In this document: piece by piece, positions 8,597-16,657 of the stretch
Layout of the letters: the number at the start of each line of letters is the position of its first letter
Position numbering within the stretch: position 1 is the stretch's first letter
From: an uncultured Candidatus Melainabacteria bacterium
GTDB lineage: Bacteria; Cyanobacteriota; Vampirovibrionia; Gastranaerophilales; Gastranaerophilaceae
DNA length: 64,000 bases
Assembly (NCBI GenBank): GCA_934757155.1
Contig: CAKVLI010000002.1
Location: 1 to 64,000 of the forward strand
Direction: 5' to 3'
Notes under the pieces: generated by a model
What the model was told of the DNA's origin: nothing
The model's input: only the letters and a program-made list of their open reading frames with translations
The model's database searches: none
Position numbers and translations under genes: made by a program

Positions 8597-9622
8597 TTAG
8601 TTCATATTTTTTATGTAAAGTTCTTCTATCAAAACACATACGGTAGCTGCAATTGCAGGTGCGAAAATCACCCCGATTACACCTAAGTATTGTGCTGTAA
8701 TAAACAAGAACAAGTAAATTACAAGCGGATGAAGGTCTAAAAACTTTCCGAATACATATGGTCTTACAAGATTGTTTTCAGCCCATTGTGCGATAGCAAA
8801 GACTAAAACTATTAGCAATAGTGCAATCGTTCCGTATTTATAAGAAGCAACTAAACAAATAACAAGTGCAATCGCAGGACCTACAACAGGTATGATATCA
8901 AGAATTGCAGTAATCAAGCCCAAAAGTAGAGCGTAATCAATACCAATAAGCACCAGTCCGATTGTCATTAAAACACCAACACTTGTCATTGTTGTAATTT
9001 GGGCTATAACATACCCCCCGATTTTTTTAGAAATTGTCTCAATAATTTCTTCTGCTTTCTCTTTCATATTAGAAGGAAAAAGGCTCATATATGTTTCTCT
9101 GACAGTATCTTTGTCTGCCATAAAATAATAAATGATAATCAAAGCAGCAAGCAGATAAATTACACCTGATGCAAAATTTTTGCTTATATTAATAGATTCG
9201 TTTAAAAAATTTGAAGTTACACCTGACGCGGATGATATCAATTCACCTAAGTCTATTTGAGTAAGCATTGATTTATTAATAAAAGGAGTCCTTATAATAA
9301 AATCTTTAATTACATCAATGTATTGAGGAACAAGGGCTACAAAAGATTTGATTTCATGCCCAGCCATAACGATAATCGGCACAAAAAATGCCCCAAGAAC
9401 CCCTACTGTCAAAAGCAACACAAGCGCGGAAGCCAAGCCTCTGTTCAATTTTTTCGAAAGTTTATCAACAATCGGATTCAATGAACATGCAATTACAAAA
9501 GAGGCGAAAAACAGAATAGCAACATCTTTAATCTTTGTTATGAATACCAAAAACAAAACCGCAATTATAAAAAATACGATATTTTTTGCTGTAATATACT
9601 TTTGAAAAACGTTATCAAACAT
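8597..9622 (-). CDS. AI-2E family transporter (PerM-like)
   Basis: 341-residue polytopic membrane protein of the AI-2 exporter/PerM permease family. Hydrophobic segments at both ends flank a soluble central region. The C-terminal core contains DIIPVVGPAIALV and the typical ENNLVRPYVFGKFLDLHPLVI stretch (shown in part), followed by FAPAIAATVCVLIEE. The ATG at 9622 is preferred over the GTG at 9628 because AGAGGGGG lies 5 nt before it. First gene of a two-gene operon with the radical SAM protein. Substrate not predictable. Confidence 0.88.
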   Translation of the reverse strand: MFDNVFQKYITAKNIVFFIIAVLFLVFITKIKDVAILFFASFVIACSLNPIVDKLSKKLNRGLASALVLLLTVGVLGAFFVPIIVMAGHEIKSFVALVPQYIDVIKDFIIRTPFINKSMLTQIDLGELISSASGVTSNFLNESINISKNFASGVIYLLAALIIIYYFMADKDTVRETYMSLFPSNMKEKAEEIIETISKKIGGYVIAQITTMTSVGVLMTIGLVLIGIDYALLLGLITAILDIIPVVGPAIALVICLVASYKYGTIALLLIVLVFAIAQWAENNLVRPYVFGKFLDLHPLVIYLFLFITAQYLGVIGVIFAPAIAATVCVLIEELYIKNMN

Positions 9623-9640
9623 ATACACCCCCTCTGAATA

Positions 9641-9669
9641 ATTCTAGCATAAAATTACTATCCTGTTAT
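9641..9669 (-). promoter_or_regulatory. promoter of AI-2E/radical SAM operon
   Basis: On the minus strand: ATAACA, a 17-bp spacer and an extended -10 TGCTAGAAT. It lies back to back with the promoter of the ABC gene. Confidence 0.5.
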
Positions 9670-9672
9670 ATA

Positions 9673-9701
9673 TTCATTTTCTGCGTAATAAATGTTAAAA
9701 T
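9673..9701 (+). promoter_or_regulatory. extended -10 promoter of ABC ATPase, probably leaderless
   Basis: TTCATT (9673-9678), 17-bp spacer, extended -10 TGTTAAAAT (-10 box 9696-9701). The ATG follows the -10 box after 7 nt and there is no Shine-Dalgarno site. Confidence 0.45.
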
Positions 9702-9708
9702 ATCCTAT

Positions 9709-10491
9709 ATGGAAATTCTATTAGAAACAAAAAATCTTTCAATCGAATATAAAAGTATAAAAGAGAGTGAGAAGAATACTGTAACTGCAGTCAAGGATGT
9801 TTCTCTAAAACTCTTGAGGGGAGAAATTTATGCCTTGGCGGGAGAATCAGGATGCGGAAAATCGACACTTGCCAAAGGGATTACCAAACTTGTTCCTGTA
9901 AAGTCAGGAGATATTCTGTTTGAGGGCAAAAGAATCCAAAACCAGACAAAAAATGAGGCAAAAAGTTATCCAAAGAACGTTCAAATGGTTTTTCAAAATC
10001 CGTATTCCAGTCTTAATCCAAAGATGAAAATAGTAGAGACCTTAAGAGAACCGCTTGATATAAATACTAAATTAACAAAATCCGAAAAAATTGAGCGAGT
10101 AAAAGAAGTTTTGTCAGATGTCGGCTTGCAAGAAAGCTGTTTAAACCTATATCCACACGAATTTTCAGGCGGGCAAAGACAGCGTATTGCAATCGCTCGA
10201 GCATTGATTCTAAACCCGAAACTACTTATCGCAGACGAACCGGTTAGTGCGTTAGATGCAAGTATTCAGGCACAAATAATTAATCTTTTGAAAGAATTGC
10301 GTGAGAAAAAAGATTTGACTATTTTATTCATTTCTCATGACATGAATGTTATAAGATATCTTGCGGATAGAGTCGGGATAATGTATTTTGGCTCACTGAT
10401 TGAGGAAAATTATACCGGAACTTTATGCCGTTACCCTAAAGAAGAGTATACAAAAAAACTCCTCTCAGCCGTGCCAGTTCTAAAAAACTAG
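9709..10491 (+). CDS. peptide/nickel-type ABC transporter ATP-binding protein (OppF/DppF-like)
   Basis: ATPase subunit of an importer of the oligopeptide/nickel family, 260 residues. Walker A GESGCGKST (about 48-56), Q-loop VFQNPYSSLNPKM, signature FSGGQRQRIAIARAL, Walker B LLIADEPVSALD and switch His in ISHDMNV are all intact. It lacks the usual C-terminal Opp extension (family often about 320 residues). No permease or binding-protein gene is nearby, so its partners are encoded elsewhere. Confidence 0.88.
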   Translation: MEILLETKNLSIEYKSIKESEKNTVTAVKDVSLKLLRGEIYALAGESGCGKSTLAKGITKLVPVKSGDILFEGKRIQNQTKNEAKSYPKNVQMVFQNPYSSLNPKMKIVETLREPLDINTKLTKSEKIERVKEVLSDVGLQESCLNLYPHEFSGGQRQRIAIARALILNPKLLIADEPVSALDASIQAQIINLLKELREKKDLTILFISHDMNVIRYLADRVGIMYFGSLIEENYTGTLCRYPKEEYTKKLLSAVPVLKN

Positions 10492-10496
10492 TTCAT

Positions 10497-10525
10497 TTGC
10501 ATTTTATGGTTGCTTTTGGTAATAT
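10497..10525 (+). promoter_or_regulatory. promoter of fabI
   Basis: TTGCAT (10497-10502), 17-bp spacer, TAATAT (10520-10525); about 26 nt of leader before the fabI ATG. Confidence 0.6.
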
Positions 10526-10557
10526 TGAGGGGTAGACACAGAAAGAGGAGTTTAATT

Positions 10558-11361
10558 ATGGGATTAATGTCCGGTAAAAAAGGTATTATATTTGGTGTAT
10601 CAAATACTCACGGTATCGCATACGGTATCGCTCAACAACTTTATAATGAAGGTGCTGATATTGCTTTCACATACGCCGGTGAAGCAATGGAAAAAAGAGT
10701 TAAACCTATCGCAGAAGATATGAATGCAAAACTTATCATGAGCTGTGATGTTACAAAAGAAGATGAAGTTGAAGCAGTATTTAAGGAATGTGAGAAAATC
10801 TACGGAAAACTTGATTTCGTTGTTCACGCTGTTGCATTCGCTCCAAAAGAAGATTTGATGGGCAGATTTGTTGATACTTCAAAACAAGGTTGGGATATCG
10901 CTCTCGGCGTTAGCGCATACTCATTGGTAACAGTTTGCAGACACGCAGAACCTATTATGAACGAAGGCAGCTCAATCTTCGCTCTTACTTACCTTGGTTC
11001 AGTTCTTTCAGTTCCAAGCTACAACGTAATGGGTGTAGCTAAAGCTGCTCTTGAATCAGCGATGAGATTCTTGGCTGTTGACTTAGGCCCTAAAGGTATC
11101 AGAGTTAACTGCTTGTCTTCTGGTCCAGTTAAAACACTTGCTTCTATGGGTATTGCAGGCTTCTCAAAAATGCTTAAAGCAGCTGTTATGAGAGCTCCGA
11201 TGAAGAAAAATGTTTCATTAGAAGATGTTGGTAGAGCTGGTTTGTACTTGGCTTCTGACCTTTCAAGCGGCACAACCGGTGAAGTTATCTACTGTGATTG
11301 CGGCTGCCACTCAGCTTACGCATCATCTGAAGAAATGGATGTTATTTCTAAAGCTGAATAG
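10558..11361 (+). CDS. fabI: enoyl-[acyl-carrier-protein] reductase (NADH)
   Basis: Last reductive step of type II fatty acid elongation, reducing enoyl-ACP to acyl-ACP in the cytoplasm. 267-residue short-chain dehydrogenase fold with the FabI-specific catalytic pair Tyr155 and Lys162 (YNVMGVAK, Y-x6-K) and the second Tyr145 in TYLGS. Start at 10558 is set by AGAGGAG seven bases upstream. The C-terminus has an unusual Cys-rich stretch (YCDCGC). Has its own promoter and terminator. Confidence 0.95.
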   Translation: MGLMSGKKGIIFGVSNTHGIAYGIAQQLYNEGADIAFTYAGEAMEKRVKPIAEDMNAKLIMSCDVTKEDEVEAVFKECEKIYGKLDFVVHAVAFAPKEDLMGRFVDTSKQGWDIALGVSAYSLVTVCRHAEPIMNEGSSIFALTYLGSVLSVPSYNVMGVAKAALESAMRFLAVDLGPKGIRVNCLSSGPVKTLASMGIAGFSKMLKAAVMRAPMKKNVSLEDVGRAGLYLASDLSSGTTGEVIYCDCGCHSAYASSEEMDVISKAE

Positions 11362-11373
11362 TAATATTTATCT

Positions 11374-11412
11374 AAAAAAGACCGGCAAAGTTAGCTTTCC
11401 GGTCTTTTTTTT
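11374..11412 (+). terminator. terminator of fabI
   Basis: AAAAAAGACCGG pairs with CCGGTCTTTTTT around a short inner stem, ending in a T run. Confidence 0.85.
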
Positions 11413-11430
11413 AAAGTAATGAGGTGTAAT

Positions 11431-11817
11431 ATGAAAAAATTGTTGACTTTACTAACTATAGTTTTATTAGGAATTAGCCTACAGGCAAAAGCAGCAATGT
11501 CTTTTGAAGAAGCTTTTAAACAATCAACTACAAAACCAATGCTTGTTATAATATACGCACAATGGGCAGATGAATACTCAACATATCTAAAAGCTTTCAG
11601 TAACGCTCAACAAGAATTGGGAGATAAATTCAATTACGTTGAATTGGATATTGCAAGCTCAGACGCAAAATTCTTTAACAGCAAGTTTCATATCTATCCT
11701 AACCTACCGTATGTTCTTATGTTTAGAGACGGTGGTAAAATTTCAAGATATGTTCCTAACAACTGTGCAAAACAAGATGCTTGTTTAATTCCTAAAGTAA
11801 AAAGCTTTATAAACTAA
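11431..11817 (+). CDS. exported thioredoxin-like protein lacking the CxxC active site
   Basis: 128 residues with a signal peptide (KKLLTLLTIVLLGISLQAKA), so it acts outside the cytoplasm. The fold follows thioredoxin: the IIYAQWADEY strand-helix corner corresponds to the FWAxWCxxC position, and the cis-proline loop is kept as YPNLPYVLMF. Both catalytic cysteines are replaced (WADEY), so redox activity of the usual kind is unlikely. Two Cys near the C-terminus (NNCAKQDAC) may form a structural disulfide. Start at 11431 preferred because GAGGTG precedes it. Fold assignment is inference from pattern. Confidence 0.65.
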   Translation: MKKLLTLLTIVLLGISLQAKAAMSFEEAFKQSTTKPMLVIIYAQWADEYSTYLKAFSNAQQELGDKFNYVELDIASSDAKFFNSKFHIYPNLPYVLMFRDGGKISRYVPNNCAKQDACLIPKVKSFIN

Positions 11818-13172
11818 AGCGTCTCATCAGTGTAATTTATACCTCCTGTTGCATTATATAGTGAAATTGTGGCTATAGCATCATTAATCCTTGCAGAAAG
11901 GTATCTTTGTCGTGCGATTTGCAAATTTATATCTGCGCGCAATTCTTCAAGCTTTGAAGAATCCCCAATTTCAAACTGTTTTACCATTAAATTATATTTT
12001 GTGTTCTCAATATCAAAATCTTCTTCTGATTTAACCAAGTTTGCTTTCGTAGTCTTAGCTTGAACGAGCGCATCATTAACTTCTTGAAGAGAATTCAAAA
12101 CTGTTTGTTGATAACTTTCACCCGCTTTTTTATATTCGTATTTATTGAATCTGAATTTCGCAAGCTTTGCACCGCCTGAAAAAATATCCCAGCTTGGTGC
12201 AATTCCTATGTTTGAGAGGAATGTCGTGTTGTTAAATACGCTGTTCCATCTGTAAGCATTGAACCCGATGTTTCCAAACAAGAAAAATTTCGGCAAAAAT
12301 TCGCGTTTAGCTATACGAACGTCTATTCCTACTTTTTGTGCATATTTTTCGCTTTCTATCAAATCCGGACGATATTGTATAATTGTCGCGGATAATTTTT
12401 CCGGAGTGTTCGGATAACTTAGATTTTCAACAGAAATATGCTCAATCTCTTTATCAGTATTTAAGCCTAAAAGTGTTACCAACTGATTGTTAATAACTTT
12501 TCTGTTTTCTTTAATCCTGTTTAAATCCTCTTCACTTTTTACAAGAAGTTGTTTTTCATTCAAAAGTTCAGTAATCGGAGCTAAACCAAGATTATATTTC
12601 TTCTCTGTCATCTCAACTATTTGTTTTTGAGTATCAATAATCTCAGTTGTAATCTTTTCTAACTCATCGGCTTTGACTAGGTTAAAATAATTAGCCACAA
12701 AGCTTGAAGTCATATAAATATAAGCTGCGCGTTCCTCTTGGTCAGCGATTTCTTTTTGCACCTTCGCGCTCTTTCTTGATAAGTAATTCTCGCCCCAAAT
12801 ATCAATCTCATAAGATGCATTGAGCGGTAAATAAATATTATTTTGAGAGTAATTCGGGATAATAACATCTCCAAATTCCGTTTGCGCTCCGCGCATTGTA
12901 CGCATTAACTGTGCATCAATACTTGCTTTTGGTAATTGATTGGAAGTAGCTAATCTTATATTTTCCTCAGCCTGCTTTGTTTTGTATGCCGAAATTTTTA
13001 AATTATGGTTGTTGTCATACAAAGTTTGAAGGTGATTTATTAGGATTTCGTCATTGTATCCCTTCCACCAATCAAAGTTCATATAATTGCTTTTATCAAT
13101 TGTCTCTTTTGCGTTTACCGGAATTGCCAACAAAATTATAGAGGTAATTATTAATATTTTTTTAAATGTCAT
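11814..13172 (-). CDS. TolC-family outer membrane efflux protein
   Basis: 452 residues: signal peptide (TFKKILIITSIILLAIPVNA), then the duplicated long-helix plus beta-strand pattern of outer membrane efflux channels (for example PKASIDAQLMRTMRG, KYNLGLAPITELLNEKQLL and TKYNLMVKQFEIGDSSKLEE). It would provide the outer membrane exit duct for a periplasmic adaptor and inner pump. The divergent marR-emrA-emrB genes encode exactly those partners. Start at 13172 follows AAGAAGGA. It has no lipobox Cys. The 3' end overlaps the thioredoxin-like gene by 4 bp. Confidence 0.88.
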   Translation of the reverse strand: MTFKKILIITSIILLAIPVNAKETIDKSNYMNFDWWKGYNDEILINHLQTLYDNNHNLKISAYKTKQAEENIRLATSNQLPKASIDAQLMRTMRGAQTEFGDVIIPNYSQNNIYLPLNASYEIDIWGENYLSRKSAKVQKEIADQEERAAYIYMTSSFVANYFNLVKADELEKITTEIIDTQKQIVEMTEKKYNLGLAPITELLNEKQLLVKSEEDLNRIKENRKVINNQLVTLLGLNTDKEIEHISVENLSYPNTPEKLSATIIQYRPDLIESEKYAQKVGIDVRIAKREFLPKFFLFGNIGFNAYRWNSVFNNTTFLSNIGIAPSWDIFSGGAKLAKFRFNKYEYKKAGESYQQTVLNSLQEVNDALVQAKTTKANLVKSEEDFDIENTKYNLMVKQFEIGDSSKLEELRADINLQIARQRYLSARINDAIATISLYNATGGINYTDETL

Positions 13173-13189
13173 CTTTACACTTATCCTTC

Positions 13190-13211
13190 TTGTGTTATTA
13201 TGATAACACAA
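13190..13211. promoter_or_regulatory. 22-bp palindromic operator between tolC-like gene and marR
   Basis: Perfect inverted repeat TTGTGTTAT-TATG-ATAACACAA, with 9-bp arms. It covers candidate -10 boxes for both divergent genes: TATGAT on the plus strand and CATAAT on the minus strand. The last base is the A of the marR start codon. Size and symmetry suit a MarR dimer, so autoregulation plus co-control of the efflux genes is inferred. Confidence 0.7.
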
Positions 13212-13678
13212 TGGGAATTATGAAACAAGAAAAATTATTAGAACAAAAAATTGGATTAAGACTCTCTCGTATCGGTTTGCTGTCAAAGGTTTTCGCAAAT
13301 CAGACCTTTAGTAAGCATGGGTTTGATATAAGACCGGAACAATTTACTGTACTCATGACACTTAAAGAGAACAATGGCATGTACCAAAGACAACTTGCCT
13401 ATTATACTTTTAAAGACAGACCGAATATTACAAGAATAGTTTCAATACTGGAAAAAAAAGGATACATAACTTCTCAAATCACATCTGACGGAAGACAGGT
13501 TAAAAAATTGTTCATTACCCCAAAAGGTATTGAAGAATGCGAAAAAATCCTTCCTGTTATCTTGAAAATTTGGACGGATACTATAGGTGATTTAACAGGC
13601 GAAGAGGTTTCTAGTTTTTTAAACACCCTTGATAAGATTGAAAACAATTTAAGAGAAAGAACTCTATTACAGATTTAG
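13211..13678 (+). CDS. MarR-family transcriptional regulator
   Basis: 155-residue winged-helix repressor type. IRPEQFTVLMTLKEN begins the DNA-binding domain, DRPNITRIVSILEKKGYI is the recognition helix region, and SDGRQVKKLFITPKG is the wing. Local regulator of the adjacent efflux operon by position. ATG at 13211 is favoured: it lies 7 nt after a TATGAT -10 box, so the mRNA may be leaderless. An in-frame ATG at 13220 is an alternative. Followed by emrA after 14 nt. Confidence 0.88.
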   Translation: MGIMKQEKLLEQKIGLRLSRIGLLSKVFANQTFSKHGFDIRPEQFTVLMTLKENNGMYQRQLAYYTFKDRPNITRIVSILEKKGYITSQITSDGRQVKKLFITPKGIEECEKILPVILKIWTDTIGDLTGEEVSSFLNTLDKIENNLRERTLLQI

Positions 13679-13692
13679 GTGGAGATTTTGAC

Positions 13693-14781
13693 ATGGTAAA
13701 GAAAGAAGATAAAGACAAAGATTTTGTAAAAAAAGCTAAAGCAAGATTGAAGAAAAGACGTCCTGAATATATGAAAAAACGTGTAATTGTTCCGACGATT
13801 ACTGCGATAATCCTTGCTATTTTAGGACTTTACGCAGCAATAAGAGCGACTTATTATCAATCAACAGATAATGCTTTTATCGAAGGAAGGCTCGTATCAA
13901 TTGCACCTAGGGTTTCAGCACCGGTGATTCGTTTGTTGGTAGATGATAACCAAATTGTGAAAAAAGGTGACTTGTTGGTGGAATTAGATCCGAATGATTT
14001 TCAGGTTGCTTTGGATCAGGCTGAGGCAAAACTCGCAGAAGCAAAGGCAAACTTGGATATTTCGGTTAAAAAAGTGGACGAAAGTGTTGCTGTTGTTAAT
14101 AAAACTTATGAAGACATAAGTTCAACTGAGTCAAAACTGGATTTTGCACAAAAGGATTTCTCAAGATACTCTGAATTATACAAAGACGGAATCGTTTCTA
14201 AACAAGCTTACGAAAAGAGCAAAACTAATTTGGAAGTCGCAGCTTCTGATTTTAATTCTGCACAAGAAAATTCTATGGCATCAAAGCACGCTTTGGCTTC
14301 TAATAAGGCAAAGACCAGTGCTAATGAAGCTTTGATTAAAAGACTAGAAGCCGAAGTTGAGGAAGCAAAATTGAATCTTGAATACACAAAAATTTATGCT
14401 CCTCAAGACGGTATGGTTTCTGCGAGAAGCGTTGAAAAGGGCAACTACGTATCAATCGGTCAACCGCTTATGAATATTGTACCTGAACAAATTTGGGTAG
14501 TTGCAAACTTTAAGGAAAATCAATTAACCAAAATGCATGCCGGTCAAAAGGTTAAAATTAAAATTGACACCTATCCGTCAAAACGATTCGAAGGACATGT
14601 CGACAGTATTCAGCGCTCTACAGGTGCAAAATCAAGTTTGTTCCCTCCTGAAAATGCAGTCGGAAGTTATGTAAAAATTGTGCAGAGAGTTCCTGTAAAA
14701 ATTGTTTTTGATGAAGATATTTCTAAGTACAATATCGTTCCGGGCATGTCTGTAGTACCGAGAGTTCGTATTAAGGATTAG
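13693..14781 (+). CDS. emrA: multidrug efflux periplasmic adaptor (HlyD/EmrA family)
   Basis: 362 residues. Basic cytoplasmic N-terminus, one membrane anchor (about residues 35-55), then a biotinyl-lipoyl-like domain (IRLLVDDNQIVKKGDLLVELDP), a coiled-coil hairpin (about 100-220) and beta-barrel regions (IYAPQDGMVSARSVEKGNYV). Joins the inner-membrane EmrB pump to the TolC-like channel. RBS GGTGGAG is present. Only 2 nt separate it from emrB. Confidence 0.9.
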   Translation: MVKKEDKDKDFVKKAKARLKKRRPEYMKKRVIVPTITAIILAILGLYAAIRATYYQSTDNAFIEGRLVSIAPRVSAPVIRLLVDDNQIVKKGDLLVELDPNDFQVALDQAEAKLAEAKANLDISVKKVDESVAVVNKTYEDISSTESKLDFAQKDFSRYSELYKDGIVSKQAYEKSKTNLEVAASDFNSAQENSMASKHALASNKAKTSANEALIKRLEAEVEEAKLNLEYTKIYAPQDGMVSARSVEKGNYVSIGQPLMNIVPEQIWVVANFKENQLTKMHAGQKVKIKIDTYPSKRFEGHVDSIQRSTGAKSSLFPPENAVGSYVKIVQRVPVKIVFDEDISKYNIVPGMSVVPRVRIKD

Positions 14782-14783
14782 AC

Positions 14784-16319
14784 ATGGCAGACGAAGTCGC
14801 AGAAAAAAAAGTTAATCCATATATCGTTGCGCTTGCGGTGCTTTTGCCGTCATTCTTGGCACTGGCAGCATCATCAGGCACAAACGTAAGCCAACCGCAT
14901 ATCGCAGGGTTTTACGGTGCAACGCAGTACGAAGCTAACACGGTTATTACCTGCTACATTATCTCAGGCGGTTTAATGCTCCCTGTTACGGGTTATTTGG
15001 TAAAAAGAATCGGTAAAAAACTCCTTATGATTTATAGCATTTGGATTTTTGCGCTTGGTTGTTTGCTCTGTATTCTTGCGCCGAACTTGCAAGCACTGAT
15101 TGCAGCCAGAGTTGTTCAAGGTATCGGAAGTGGCTGTATCTTACCTCTTTGCCAAGCTTTTTTGCTGGAGATTTTTCCACCCGAGCAAAGAGGAGTCGCA
15201 ATGGGCTTGTTTGGAGTTGCCGCAATGTTTTCACCGCTTGCGGGACCATTTATCGGAGGTTATTTAACAGATAATTTTTCTTGGCAGTGGATTTTTATAA
15301 CAAACATCCCGCTTTGTATACTTTCTCTTATTATGATTAAATTCTTTATTCCGGATGAAAAGCCTGAAAAATTGAAGTATAACAAAAAGTTTGACTATGT
15401 CGGATATATCTCAATCGTAGTTGCGATGGGATGTATGCAGGTGGTTTTAGACAAAGGACAACAATGGAATTGGTTTGATGCAACTTGGATATGTTGGACA
15501 ACCGGAATTTGTATATTCTCATTCGTTTTCTTTTACGTGTGGGAGCTGGAATACAAGTACCCTGTTATCGATATAAGAGTGTTTAAAGATAAAAACTTTT
15601 TAATAGGTACATCAATAAGTTCGTTTATAAATGTCGTTCTATATTCAACCCTGCTCTTAGTTCCTATGTTTGTGCAGAGTTTAATCGGTTACAGCCCTTC
15701 AATGTCAGGTTTGGCGATGTTTCCACGAGCGGTGGTTTGTCTTGTAGGACTACTTGTTGTTGGAGAAATTTCAAAATACGTAAATAGCAAAATTCTTGCA
15801 AGCACAGGATTCATAATTATCGCAATTTCACTGTTAATGTTAACACAAATGAACCCTAATTCTTCTATGGAGAGTATTGTTTTACCGAATATTCTACTTT
15901 GTATTGGCGTTCCGACAGCGTTTGTACCGATAACAGCACTTTCTTTCCAAACTTTATCCGCAAGCAAAACCGCAGACGCAGCAGCTCTTCATGCTTTATT
16001 CAAAAATATTATTACAGCTGTTGCGACATCTGTTTCCGCGACATTTATTGCCAGAGCATCTCAAGTTTTTCAAGGATATTTTGTTAGTAATTTGTCCACC
16101 GAAAACCCAATGTTTCAAATAAAATTGAATGCTTTGAATTCCAAATTCTTGCACCTTTATCCCGCTTATACGGCAGCAAGAAAAGCAAGTGGGACTCTTT
16201 ATAAACAATTATTAACTCAGGCTCGTCTTGCATCCTTCTTTGAAGTATTTACCGTTCTTGCCCTAATGATGCTGATTGTAATACCGTTTATCTTTATCCT
16301 TAAATCACCTAAAAAATAA
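14784..16319 (+). CDS. emrB: drug efflux MFS transporter, DHA2 family (EmrB-like)
   Basis: 511-residue 14-helix proton-antiport multidrug pump. Motif A variant GYLVKRIGKKLLMIYS follows helix 2, and motif C (GVAAMFSPLAGPFIGGYL) lies in helix 5, both hallmarks of the drug exporters. Last gene of marR-emrA-emrB. The TolC-like gene encoded divergently completes a tripartite system. Confidence 0.92.
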   Translation: MADEVAEKKVNPYIVALAVLLPSFLALAASSGTNVSQPHIAGFYGATQYEANTVITCYIISGGLMLPVTGYLVKRIGKKLLMIYSIWIFALGCLLCILAPNLQALIAARVVQGIGSGCILPLCQAFLLEIFPPEQRGVAMGLFGVAAMFSPLAGPFIGGYLTDNFSWQWIFITNIPLCILSLIMIKFFIPDEKPEKLKYNKKFDYVGYISIVVAMGCMQVVLDKGQQWNWFDATWICWTTGICIFSFVFFYVWELEYKYPVIDIRVFKDKNFLIGTSISSFINVVLYSTLLLVPMFVQSLIGYSPSMSGLAMFPRAVVCLVGLLVVGEISKYVNSKILASTGFIIIAISLLMLTQMNPNSSMESIVLPNILLCIGVPTAFVPITALSFQTLSASKTADAAALHALFKNIITAVATSVSATFIARASQVFQGYFVSNLSTENPMFQIKLNALNSKFLHLYPAYTAARKASGTLYKQLLTQARLASFFEVFTVLALMMLIVIPFIFILKSPKK

Positions 16320-16332
16320 TTTATGTTAAGTT

Positions 16333-16390
16333 TTGTAACAATGTTTCTTCAAATTTAGCAATTTTTTGTCGAGTAAATACTTTGTATATA
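16333..16390 (+). promoter_or_regulatory. shared promoter motif upstream of the 58-residue gene
   Basis: TTGTAACAATG (16333-16343), then GCAATTT (16358-16364), exactly 10 bp, AAATAC (16375-16380), and a TATATA-rich stretch. The GCAATTT-N10-AAATAC spacing is identical upstream of the genes at 31377, 36654 (minus) and 62416. TCAAATTT-N11-GTCGAGTA within it also resembles a sigma-28 promoter. Confidence 0.5.
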
Positions 16391-16425
16391 TACGAGACAT
16401 AAGAGAGCACAGAAAGGATATTAAT

Positions 16426-16602
16426 ATGGAGAACGGAATTAATTCAATCAAAAGTGATAAGTCACACTTATTTGGTGGTCAAGTCGGTGGAGCATATATG
16501 GCCAATAACGATGTTAGAAATATCGATATTTTTAATGACAAAGAAAAGAAACTTGATCAAAGCCACGTAAGCATTTTCTGTAACACACAAGCAACAGCAT
16601 AA
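16426..16602 (+). CDS. 58-residue protein of unknown function
   Basis: Begins MENGINSIKSDKSHLFGGQV; hydrophilic, no membrane segment, no recognised domain. Start at 16426 chosen because GAAAGGA lies 7 nt upstream and the promoter motif ends before it; the longer frame from 16366 would include the promoter. A strong terminator follows, so this is a genuine single-gene unit. Shares its upstream motif with three other unknown genes. Confidence 0.65.
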   Translation: MENGINSIKSDKSHLFGGQVGGAYMANNDVRNIDIFNDKEKKLDQSHVSIFCNTQATA

Positions 16603-16625
16603 CAGTTGTTAACTCAGAATTTAAG

Positions 16626-16652
16626 AGGGTCGGTAAATACCGACCCTTTTTT
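16626..16652 (+). terminator. terminator of the 58-residue gene
   Basis: AGGGTCGGTA-AA-TACCGACCCT followed by TTTTT; perfect 10-bp stem. Confidence 0.85.
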
Positions 16653-16657
16653 GATGT

